From Corynebacterium comes (GTDB lineage Bacteria > Actinomycetota > Actinomycetes > Mycobacteriales > Mycobacteriaceae): 64,000 bases of DNA. Below, in pieces: positions 50,810 through 60,200 of the stretch. The notes below the pieces were generated by a model, which saw only the letters and a program-made list of their open reading frames with translations, was not told where the DNA came from and did no database searches. The position numbers were made by a program, and so were the translations under genes. The stretch is from assembly GCF_009734405.1 (NCBI RefSeq), contig NZ_CP046453.1:1922001-1986000 (forward strand), written 5' to 3'. Position 1 is the stretch's first letter. Each line of letters opens with the position of its first letter.

Positions 50810-52720
50810 CTACTCTGCGGGGATCCCCCGGAACGCGCGATCGTTGAGCTCCCGGCGCGCCTGCTCAAGGGCCACCAGGTCGGCGAACAGCGTGTTGTAC
50901 GCCTGCTCGTCATCGGAGGGGCGCATGCGCTGCAGCTGGCTCTTCAGCTGGGCGATCTGGTTACCCACCTCGGCCTCCTGCAGGCGGGAGAGCACCGAGT
51001 CGGCGTAGTTCGGCAGGTGGGTGATCTCCACGGGGATCTCCTCCACCGCCAGCTCGGAGACGAGGTTGCGGCCCATAAGGTCGGTCATCTCCCCGGCCAC
51101 GGTGGCGATCCAGTCGACGCCGCTGTGGGCCGTCGCCAGGCCACCGACGGTGCGGATCGCCTGGCGGACGGTCCGGTAGGCGGGGTGGGTGAAGGCGTCC
51201 GGGCTCAGGCCGTCGAAATAGGTGCCGGCCAGTTCAGGGTGCTGCAGCGCGAGCTTCAGGGATTCCCGCTGCGGCCACAGGTAGGGGTCGCGCGGGTTGG
51301 GCAGGTCGAAGGAGGGCGCGTCCTTCAACGGGGCGGACGCTGCCTGCTCGAAGCGGGTCGCGCGGCGGGGCCGGTCCTGCTTGGGGCGGCGGGCCTCGGC
51401 ACGCACCTGCTGGAGGACCTCCTCGGTGTTGGCCCAGCCCACCCAGCCGGCGAGCTGGCGGGCGTACTCGCCCTGCAGGACCGGGTCCTTGATGCCTGCG
51501 ACGACGGGAACGGTGCGTCGCAAAGCCTGGAGGCGACCCTCGACGGTGTCGAGGTTGTGCTCGGAAAGCATCGACTCGATGACGAACTGGAACATCGGGA
51601 TGCGGTCGGCGATGAGGTCGCGCACGGCGGCGTCGCCACGCTGCAGGCGCAGATCGCAGGGATCCATGCCCTCGGGAGCGACGGCTACGAAGGACTGGCC
51701 GGTGAACTTCTGGTCGCCCTCGAAAGCGCGCATGGCCGCCTTCTGGCCGGCCTCGTCGCCGTCGAAGGTGTAGATGAGCTCGCCGCGGAAGTAGTTGTCA
51801 TCGAGCATGAGACGGCGCAGGATCTGCAGGTGCTCCTCGCCGAACGCGGTGCCGCAGGACGCAACGCAGGTGGTCACGCCCGCGGCGTGCATGGCCATGA
51901 CGTCCGTGTAGCCCTCCACCACCACCGCCTGGTGCCCGGCGGCGATGTGCTTCTTCGCCACATCCAGGCCGAAGAGCACCTTGGACTTGTGGTACAGCAT
52001 GGTGTCGGGGGTGTTCATGTACTTGCCGAGCTTGTCGTCATCAAAAAGCTTGCGCGCCCCGAAGCCGATGACGTTGCCCGAGAGATCCTTGATGGGCCAC
52101 AGCAGACGCCGGTGGAAACGGTCGATCGGGCCACGGCGACCCATGGTGGACAGACCGGCGGCCTCAAGCTCCTTGAAATCGAAGCCCTTGCGCAGCAGGT
52201 GCTTTGTCATCGTGTCCCAGCCCTCCGGGGCGTAACCGCACTCGAAGGCGTAGATGTGCTCCTGCGAGAAACCGCGGTCCAGGAGGAAGAGGCGGGCTGT
52301 TTCTGCTTGGGGTGTTTCGAGTTGTTCTCGGTAGAACTGGTGCGCGGCCTTGTTGGCGTCGATCAGCCGCTTCCGGGTGCCCGGCTTCTCGTCGCGCGCA
52401 CCGGTCGACCCGCCCTGGTAGTTGATGGTGTAGCCGATGGTCTGCGCGACGGACTCCACGGCCTCCGGGAAGGAGATGTGCTCCATCTCCATTAGGAAGG
52501 TGAACACGTCCCCGCCCTTCCCGGAGGAGAAGCAGTGGAAATAACCGCGGTTCGGGCGCACGTGGAACGACGGGGTGCGCTCATCCTTGAACGGGCTCAG
52601 GCCCTTGAGGGAATCATGCCCACCCGGCTTGAGCTGGACGTACTCGCCGACGATCTCTTCGATCGGCGCGCGCTCACGGATCGCCTGAACGTCAGAATCC
52701 GGAATACGTCCCTTAGCCAT
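50810..52720 (-). CDS. dnaG: DNA primase DnaG
   Basis: A 636-residue replicative primase. The N-terminal zinc-ribbon region is recognisable (SLKGLSPFKDERTPSFHVRP; GYFHCFSSGKGGD) but three of the four ligands are replaced: C-P-F-H reads S-P-F-K, and C-F-x-C reads C-F-S-S. The RNA polymerase/TOPRIM core is intact (VVVEGYTDVMAMHAAGV; GELIYTFDGDEAGQKAAMRA), and the C-terminal helicase-interacting part follows. It makes RNA primers at the replication fork with DnaB. Confidence 0.96.
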   Translation of the reverse strand: MAKGRIPDSDVQAIRERAPIEEIVGEYVQLKPGGHDSLKGLSPFKDERTPSFHVRPNRGYFHCFSSGKGGDVFTFLMEMEHISFPEAVESVAQTIGYTINYQGGSTGARDEKPGTRKRLIDANKAAHQFYREQLETPQAETARLFLLDRGFSQEHIYAFECGYAPEGWDTMTKHLLRKGFDFKELEAAGLSTMGRRGPIDRFHRRLLWPIKDLSGNVIGFGARKLFDDDKLGKYMNTPDTMLYHKSKVLFGLDVAKKHIAAGHQAVVVEGYTDVMAMHAAGVTTCVASCGTAFGEEHLQILRRLMLDDNYFRGELIYTFDGDEAGQKAAMRAFEGDQKFTGQSFVAVAPEGMDPCDLRLQRGDAAVRDLIADRIPMFQFVIESMLSEHNLDTVEGRLQALRRTVPVVAGIKDPVLQGEYARQLAGWVGWANTEEVLQQVRAEARRPKQDRPRRATRFEQAASAPLKDAPSFDLPNPRDPYLWPQRESLKLALQHPELAGTYFDGLSPDAFTHPAYRTVRQAIRTVGGLATAHSGVDWIATVAGEMTDLMGRNLVSELAVEEIPVEITHLPNYADSVLSRLQEAEVGNQIAQLKSQLQRMRPSDDEQAYNTLFADLVALEQARRELNDRAFRGIPAE

Positions 52721-52783
52721 GAGTTCAGGGTACCTGCGGGGTCAAATAGCGGCGTGGGGTGCTCGTTTGGGATGATTGCAGGC

Positions 52784-53278
52784 ATGGCTGCCCCGAAGAA
52801 GTCCGTGTTCGCTGTCCTTGCTGCCGCTCTGCTGGTGGCTGTTGGTGGTTGGGTTGGGGTGGATCTGACGGGTGGGTCTTCTGAGGGTTCGGGCGGGTCG
52901 GAGGTCTCGGGGGCGGGGTCTTCGGAGGTTTCGGGGCTTGTTTCGGGCTCGTCGGACGAGGTGGGTGTCTCCGGGCTGGACGTCTGCCCCGTGGACACCC
53001 TGCCCTATGAGGCCGACCCGGTCATCGAGGACATCCTCTCCGGCGGTCCCTACGCCTACCCTGGCGAGGACGGCGGGCACTTCGGCAACTACGAGGACGT
53101 CCTGCCGGACGAGCGCAACTCCTACTACCGCAGCTACACCGTGGACACCCCGGGCCTCAACCACCGCGGCGCCAAGCGCATCGTCGTGGGCGGCGGCACC
53201 GAGGAAGACCCGGAGGTCTGGTACTACTCCGATGACCACTACGAGTCGTTCTGTGAGATTCCGGATGCGGAGGACTGA
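52784..53278 (+). CDS. Secreted RNase N1/T1-family (RNase Sa-like) protein
   Basis: A 164-residue protein with a signal peptide (MAAPKKSVFAVLAAALLVAV), a Gly/Ser linker and a C-terminal microbial ribonuclease fold (CPVDTLPYEADPVIEDILSG; YYRSYTVDTPGLNHRGAKRI; DDHYESF). Compared with RNase Sa, the Arg of RGxKR and the His of DHY are kept, but the catalytic Glu of Y-x-E-Y-T is Ser here. Two Cys could form the fold's disulphide. ATG 52772 is an alternative start. Extracytoplasmic; divergent from dnaG, 63 bases away. Confidence 0.82.
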   Translation: MAAPKKSVFAVLAAALLVAVGGWVGVDLTGGSSEGSGGSEVSGAGSSEVSGLVSGSSDEVGVSGLDVCPVDTLPYEADPVIEDILSGGPYAYPGEDGGHFGNYEDVLPDERNSYYRSYTVDTPGLNHRGAKRIVVGGGTEEDPEVWYYSDDHYESFCEIPDAED

Positions 53279-54004
53279 TCCTGCTCTCCCTTGGCACATC
53301 GAAGTTCTGAAACCTCCAAAACTCTTAGCTATCCACAACCGCCCCTTAGCGACCTGCTGGTGGTGAATTTCGACCGGCTACTGGTGAAAAATGGCTACCC
53401 CTGATCGACAGGGCAGGCCAGGGCGATCCTGGGGATAACGGCCCACTGGTCAGCAGTAAATAAATGTGTCCGGCCTCCTGCGGGCGGGCTTCGCTACCAG
53501 GGAGTCGAACCGGTAGGAGATGAACCCGTGGCATTACTTTGCTTGGCCAGTCGAGGCCGGTGATGGTAGAACACCGCAATCTGGGTGGCACCCCTGCTCT
53601 GAGCAGACGGCAGGCCCATCTGGACACCTCCTCAAGTTACCAACGGCCCAGCAGTACGATCTGCCGTGCGTGGGAGCCGGTTGCCTTCGTCATTGGTGAT
53701 CACCAGAATCCGGACATGACCAATCATGGCAAATCTCCCCGCACACGAGGAGGGTTCTGACCCATCAAGCCTTCACCCCCAGCCACCGCCCAGTCAACAA
53801 CTTGTTTTATCAGAGCCCGAGCAACCCTCGTGGGGCACGGCCCAGAGACCATAGGTTCACGGCCACGATACTAGGTCAGTGGGATCGAACGATGTGGGAA
53901 CAACGGACCGAGTCTTGCCTACTCCGCTGCGAGAGCGTCGAACGGTCCCGTCATAACGGTCAATCGGAGACGGAAGAGCAGAGGCTGAATCAGACTAAGT
54001 TTAA
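53279..54004. other. Gene-free region with a decayed IS21-like fragment
   Basis: No intact gene. Around 53537-53580 the plus strand reads MLGQSRPVMVEHRNLGG, which resembles the C-terminal part of IS21 IstA transposases (GQxVRVMVEHRNL) but is frameshifted on both sides. The rest has no feature beyond the TTTAA target duplication at its right end. Confidence 0.4.
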
Positions 54005-55115
54005 CCCGACTTGGCTCAAATTAGTGCGGAAGTCATCCCGCGTGAATCCGCTCGATCAGCTCACTGATTTCCGGCGGTACCGGGGACGCCGCATGGATGA
54101 GTTGCCCGGCGATCTGCACCTCGAAGGTCCGGTATTTCTTCAACGTCCGCACCAGGCGTTTCAATGACAATCCCGAGCGTTCCTCGAGCAGGTGACCGAC
54201 GGCCATCGCCGCCATCACCACACTCAGGTGCGCATCGATGGATTCGCGTTTGTGGTGGTAGATCGGTCTGGCCTTGAGATCGGATTTCGACATCCTAAAC
54301 GCCTTCTCGATCTTGAGCAGCTGCCGGTAGGCGTGGATCACCTGCTCGGCAGGGAGATCCACCCGTGAGGTCTCGTACCCCTTGAGCCCTGCCAGGGCCT
54401 TGTTCTTGGTCACCAACGACCAGTTGACCTGCTTGTTCGGCGCCTTGAGATCGACAAAACGGTTCCGCTTGACCGGAAGTTTCCCCGCCACCGCTTTCTC
54501 CGCCTTGGCGACCTGCTCATCAATACCCTTCAAGGTCCGACGTGCCCTGTCCCAGGAATACTGGTAGTAGGTGAGCGAATGCGGGACACCGTTCGGCCCA
54601 CGTCCGGTGCGGTCGGCATACGTCCAGATCTGCTGGTCCGTGTAGTCCTGGCCGGGGTTGTTCCTGCGCCACAGCGCTACCGGGTAGGGAACGTCGGTGA
54701 ACTTCACGCCGAGGATGTAGTGCAGGCCGGACTCAATGATCGCGGCTTTGTTGCCAGCGGAGAACATCCCGGCGTCCGCGACGACGGTGACATCCTCCAC
54801 GCCGTAGGCGTCCTGGAACTGGTGGATCATCGGCAGCATGGTGCGGGTTTCGGCCATGTTCCCTTCGAACGCCCCGACCGCCAGCGGAAACCCGGAGGCG
54901 TCCGACAGCAGGCCGACGGTGATCTGCGGCTCCAGGCGCCGCTCCTTCGAGAAGCCCGGCTTACGGAACTCATCCCCCTCATCGGCCTCAAAATACAGCG
55001 TTGTGACGTCATAAAGGACCAGGACACCGGGGCCAACACCGGCATGGGTCGCACACGCCTGGGTGAGCCGGTCGCGGAAGCCGTCGGCGGCGTAGCTGGG
55101 CAGGCGACGTTTGAT

Positions 55116-56570
55116 GGCTCTTCACGATCTAGAGTGCGTAGCGGACCGCAGAGCCTGGTTCGGGGTGGCACAACATGTAGGGGTCCTGGCCGGTACAAGA
55201 TGAGAGTTACGACGCTTTCATCTGACCGAACCAGGACCCTACTGTGCATTCTAGTGGCAACCTCGTGGCCGACACCATCTGCCGAACCGCGGAAATCGGA
55301 CTGACGATCACCGGTGCTGCCGATGCCGGCACCCTGACCATCATCGACGCCGCACCTGTGGCCGTGGACGATCAGTGCCCGGGCTGCCAGCAGCCCGGGA
55401 AGCTACGCGATCACGTCACCCGCCGGCTCGTTGATTTGCCTGTCGTGGGGTTCCCCACCCGCCTGCATGTCCGTGTCCCAAGGTTCACCTGCAGCAATCC
55501 AGCGTGCGGCAGGAAGCTCTTCCAGACCTCCTTGAGCTGTGCCGATGACGGTGCGAAGCTCACCCACCGCGTGACCCGCTGGATCCTCCAACGCCTGGCG
55601 ATTGATCGGATGAGCGTGTCCGCGACCGCCAAGGCCCTCGGTGTGGGCTGGGAGCTGGTTAACCAGATCGCCGTGGACGCCTGCCGCCAGCTTGTCTACG
55701 ACAACCCCGACCATCTGGATGGCGTCCGGATCCTCGGGGTCGACGAGCACGTCTGGAAACACACCCGACGCCCCGGACAGCCGTCCTCGTTCGTGACGGT
55801 CCTGGTGGACCTGACACCGCTGGTGGACGGTCGTGGGCCTGCCCGGCTGCTGGACATGCGGCCGGGGCGCAGCGCCGACGTGCTGCGCACGTGGTTGCAA
55901 GAGCGTGAGCCTGAGTTCAGGAGACAAGTGCAGGTAGTGACCATGGACGGCTTCGCCGGCTACGCCACCGCGGTGGATCAGGTGTTGCCCCAGGCAAGGA
56001 AGGTGATGGATCCGTTCCACGTCGTGCACCTGGCCGCGGACAAACTCACCGGCTGCCGGCAACGACTCCAACGAGAGACCACCGGCAGACGCGGGCGTAA
56101 GGACGATCCGCTGTACAAGTACCGGCGCACCCTGCTGACCAGGACGAACTATCTCACGGAGCGGCAGAAGCAACGGCTGGATCTGTTGTGGGCCACCGAC
56201 GATGAGTACGTCGCCCTCGAGGTCACGTGGATGTTCTACCAGGACATGATCCAGGCGTACGGGCATCCGCAAAAGTCAGAGGGCAAGAAACTGATGACCA
56301 GGGTGATCAATACGTTGCGCAAGGGGCTTCCGCCAGGGTTGGAGGAGCTCGCCCAACTGGGGCGCACATTGTGGCGTCGGCGCGAGGACATCCTGGCCTA
56401 CTTCGACATCGGGGCATCGAACGGTCCGGTCGAGGCGATCAACGGCAGGCTCGAGCATCTACGCGGAATCGCCCTGGGGTTCAGGAACCTCAACCACTAC
56501 ATCTTGCGGTCACTGATCCACTCCGGACAGCTGCAGGCCAGGATCAACGCACTCTAAATCGTGAAGAGCC
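55116..56570. mobile_element. Intact ISL3-family insertion sequence
   Basis: A 1455-bp element with inverted ends (GGCTCTTCACGATCTAGAGTG and the complementary CACTCT...GTGAAGAGCC) and an 8-bp target duplication CGTTTGAT (55108-55115 and 56571-56578). Size, ends and transposase resemble the corynebacterial elements IS31831 and IS13869. A perfect GGGTCCTGG/CCAGGACCC inverted repeat (55187-55237) lies just upstream of the transposase gene and may control its expression. Confidence 0.95.
55244..56557 (+). CDS. ISL3-family transposase
   Basis: A 437-residue transposase. The N-terminal zinc-binding region has C-P-G-C (DDQCPGCQQPGK) and a second pair (FTCSNPACGRKL), followed by an HTH (MSVSATAKALGVGWELVNQI). 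The DDE catalytic residues are in RILGVDEHVWKHTRRPGQPS (Asp), VVTMDGFAGYATAVDQVLPQ (Asp) and GASNGPVEAINGRLEHLRGI (Glu). It is complete and probably active. Its near-identical fragment at 37981-38120 shows that a second copy once existed in the glycan locus. Confidence 0.95.
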   Translation: MHSSGNLVADTICRTAEIGLTITGAADAGTLTIIDAAPVAVDDQCPGCQQPGKLRDHVTRRLVDLPVVGFPTRLHVRVPRFTCSNPACGRKLFQTSLSCADDGAKLTHRVTRWILQRLAIDRMSVSATAKALGVGWELVNQIAVDACRQLVYDNPDHLDGVRILGVDEHVWKHTRRPGQPSSFVTVLVDLTPLVDGRGPARLLDMRPGRSADVLRTWLQEREPEFRRQVQVVTMDGFAGYATAVDQVLPQARKVMDPFHVVHLAADKLTGCRQRLQRETTGRRGRKDDPLYKYRRTLLTRTNYLTERQKQRLDLLWATDDEYVALEVTWMFYQDMIQAYGHPQKSEGKKLMTRVINTLRKGLPPGLEELAQLGRTLWRRREDILAYFDIGASNGPVEAINGRLEHLRGIALGFRNLNHYILRSLIHSGQLQARINAL

Positions 56571-57266
56571 CGTTTGATGGTGGCGTAGCTTGAAGGCGTC
56601 ATGCCCAATTCAGTCAGAGTTTCCACCGAATCCAACTTGGAGCCCGGCTGGACGATCCGCGCTGTGACCAGGTCATAAAACACCTGATCACTGCTGGTAG
56701 CAGTATCGAAACCCAGCGCGGTGTACGCGGTGTGGATGGCGTCGATGAGGTGGCCGGCGCGTTCCGAGGTGATCGGCACCGGAGATTGGGCGGATCCACT
56801 CCCTGACGGGGTCGTATCGATGCCCAGGTCAAGCGTGATCTGATCCCCGTCAAGAAGACGCTGAGCCTGCGCTTTGAGTGCCGCGAGGTCTTCCGGGGTG
56901 TGGGCCGAACCAAGGTGTCTCATGCTTTTGGAGCCGCGCTTTTCGGAGTACACGACCTGCACGGCGGTTGCCCCGGAGGCTGTGCGCACGGTGCGGATGT
57001 ACGGGCTCATAAAGATCAATCTAATCAGCCACCCCGCACCGCACCCCCTTAGTGCGGACCCCTGATGTTCCCAGCACACAAAGACACTGGTCTACGTGTC
57101 AATATGCAATTTCTCACAGCGGATTGAGCCAAGTCGGGTTTAAGGAATCTAAACCCCTGTAGATCACGATCAACGATCAACGCGAAAGTGTGAGATCGAG
57201 ATCTGTACACTCTAGGTCCGAGCGATTCGATTAACATCGCCGCCGAAAAAAAAGGGGGCGTTGGGG

Positions 57267-60200
57267 TCACTCATCCCGCGCTCTAATGGCCCACTCCAAA
57301 TCCACCTCTTCTGCAGGATCTGAGGACAGATATTTTGCTCGCGAATCAATCTTCACAACAGCATCACCGTCCAATATGTACGATGAGCTTGCACTAACCC
57401 ATCGAATATTTCGCCCAAGAGACTGGGGACCTTCCGACCTTCGCTCATACCCAAGTAAGGCCGTCCAGAAGATTGTAAAGCCTGACTCCGCCAGTTTATT
57501 CCCAAGATCTCGTCGAAGAAGAAGTGCTTCCTCCCCTCCCAGCACGGTTGAAGGATCGAACACCGCAACTCCTTCATCATCACGCCAGCTAAAATCGACT
57601 CCATGCTGGAGATTTAAAGAATTACACAGCACACGACTTGGAACGAACCCCAGCACTTCTGCATCAGTCGACCAATCACGACTGCTTCCTGTCCCTGCAT
57701 ACCACGCGCCGCTGAACAGCAAACCTTTAGGGATCCCCTTCGACTGATTGTACTCCCACGGGTCGACATCACCGTCCGCCACCGACCACTGGGGGTCCGA
57801 GTGATGCCCACCAAGCAGCAAATTAGCAGGCTCCGGATACCTCGGCATCCACTTTCCATGCCAATCTTTCCCTGCGGCCCAGGACTTCCATTCCTCGACT
57901 GCATCGATCGGCACAAGATAGGAGTCGAGATGCATCCAAATCAATCGCGTAGAGGGGCGCAAAGCCGCAACCTCCGGCGAGAGCGCCTCCTTCCAATCGC
58001 GAGAACTTAATAAACCAAGCCACCGCTTGCCAGTTCTATCAGTCAGAACTATCGAATCGATAGGGTCTGGAATACAACTAACATCCAACAACGATTCATC
58101 CCCAGACGAGTTAGGAAATTCCACCATTTTTGGAGAAAACCAAGCATCTTCGACTAAATCTGACTTAGAAAAAACGCCGCTTGTTATTAAGCTTACATCT
58201 ATATCTCGCCAAATTAATTGCTCAGCGTACATATAATCGTTCGGACTGTTTGACCGCGAGGGCTCATTAATCGGCAGATTGTCAGCCAGTAACCCGAGTG
58301 CTTCATAGAACGCTATCCATTGATATTTCTTGCTTATCCTTTCCACCGGCCCTTCTCGAAACCCCCTCCGCATAGATTTGTCGGCGACGTCAAGCTTTTT
58401 CCGATCCCCTCCTAAATCCAGAACCCTGTCAAAAATAAAACGTCGAACCATGTCAACAACCTCATCATTGAGGGATACATCGAATTTACGTACAGCAGGC
58501 TCGATAACGTAACGTCCGAAATCTCCCATCTCATTTATCGATTGCCAGACGGTTCCCATTCGGCAATCCGGAGCGGCCACAATATTCTGAATCTCGTTCC
58601 GCGACGTAGGATTCACTGGCCATTCTGCACCGTAAGGAGGCTTGCCGTCTGGCCCATCCCATCCCGCCTCACCAGCAACAGCCAAGATTCTGCGAGCATA
58701 GTCCCGTATAAGTAGATGCGAAGGCCAACCCCCAGCCACAAATTTATCAATTGCGTGGGCCAAACTAATAGCACCGCTTGGAGAACAAGTTCTTAAAGAA
58801 ATTCCGCATGCAGCACCGATTGAACGTTCGACCACATATGGGTCATTGACTCTCAACAACAACTCAAACGACTTAATGAAATCCTCAAGCCCCTTTTCCC
58901 CAATTGCGATCAGCGCTTTCGTTGCTCGATCTCGGACCCGCCGGTCCGATGTCGTAAGGAGCCAGCCCAATGCCAAAGTTGCCAGCTCGATCGCTTCTCC
59001 GGATGGCACGAAGGTTGCATCTTCATTCGTTGCCCACGCCCATTCCACCAGAATACGAACCGATGATTTTCGTTCAGTCTCAAGGGACCCCACCAGCCAC
59101 ATAGACCAGTCGAGGTCTCGCTCCGCCAACTCCATTTTTTCCAGGAAAAGATGCAGCCATCGTGCATTTAAAGGATGGTTAGGAACACAGCTAAGACGAA
59201 TCAATTGCCCCCATGCCTGGTATGCGTCGTCTTTAGAAATGAGACACTTCTCGACCAATTCGATAGCGCGAGCACCCACCGAACTAGGCTGGCGAAGAGT
59301 CAAACTTTCTAGAAAAGCATCAACCCCATCGGCGGAAATATCTCCATCGTCCCGCATTAGGTCAATTAACTCCACCCCATAAGTTTCCGGCACAATTACG
59401 GCTAGAGCAGATAAAGTTCCCAGCTCTCTCCAATAGTTTTCTTTCAGCGAATGCAACCACTCCTTAATCTCCGGTACTTCGTTAGACGCAATTCTCTCGG
59501 CCCGGGCCATGTCGCCTAATCGTTGATAACCGAAATTGACACGGTCAATTCCGGCCTCAATCAATATACCTTCATCAAGCATCCCCTTTAGAAGCGATTT
59601 TGACCAAGTGCGGTCGGGAAGTAATACCTCCATCATCTTCGCTACTTCGTCCCTGGCGAAGCCCCCTGGCCCAAGCGTCGATATTTCCCGTATTGCGACC
59701 GATACCAAGTTCTTTCTATGGTCATAATCGCAGCGATTGGCACGAGAAAGATTCCAATTAGCAGCTTCAACGAACGAGTTGACGATGAGGGACACTCCAC
59801 TTGACTCGAGGGTAAACCTCCCAGAATCTAACGTAGCGGCCGCTTCGCAACTTAGACGCAAGTATAAAGGGTTTCCAAACTCTGAGTTGAAAATGGGAAA
59901 GGTAGGAGGGTCTAACTTGTACTCTTTTACAAATCGTTCGACCGCCGATGCCGTTGCTTCTCCAAATCCATAGTGCTCGAGCGTAGGCATATCAATCGAC
60001 CCTACTACGAATTCGACAAACTCAGTTCGGCACGAGATAACAAGTGTAACCAAAGGAAAGCGAGATATTTTAGAAAGGAGAACACGAATAGCATCAGACC
60101 AACGTTCAGGATTTTCACTTTCGTTGATGGCATCAATTATGAGCATCGCCTTGTGTCCCGATGCTTCGGCAGCGGCATTCAGGATCGAAAGCAGGCCATC

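Larger units (their letters stand above)
54033..57010 (-). pseudogene. IS1634-family transposase split by an ISL3 insertion
   Basis: The N-terminal part runs from ATG 57010 (MSPYIRTVRTASGATAVQVV) to 56571 and ends at SYATIKR; the C-terminal part resumes at 55115 (RRLPSYAADGFRDRL, then LYDVTTLYFEADEGDEFRKP) and ends at 54033. The two halves join in frame if the 1455-bp ISL3 element and one copy of the 8-bp duplication are removed, so the gene is otherwise undamaged. Confidence 0.9.
54005..57138. mobile_element. IS1634-family element interrupted by an ISL3 element
   Basis: Ends are CCCGACTTGGCTCAA (54005) and TTGAGCCAAGTCGGG (to 57138), flanked by the 5-bp target duplication TTTAA (54000-54004 and 57139-57143). 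Removing the inserted ISL3 element and one 8-bp duplication leaves 1671 bp, the same length as the intact relative at 36100. The intact ends and duplication show a single, fairly recent transposition. Confidence 0.9.

Noticed and set aside
53802..54167. Plus-strand frame crossing the left end of the IS1634-family element
   Set aside because: It passes through the IS terminal repeat and is antisense to the transposase tail.
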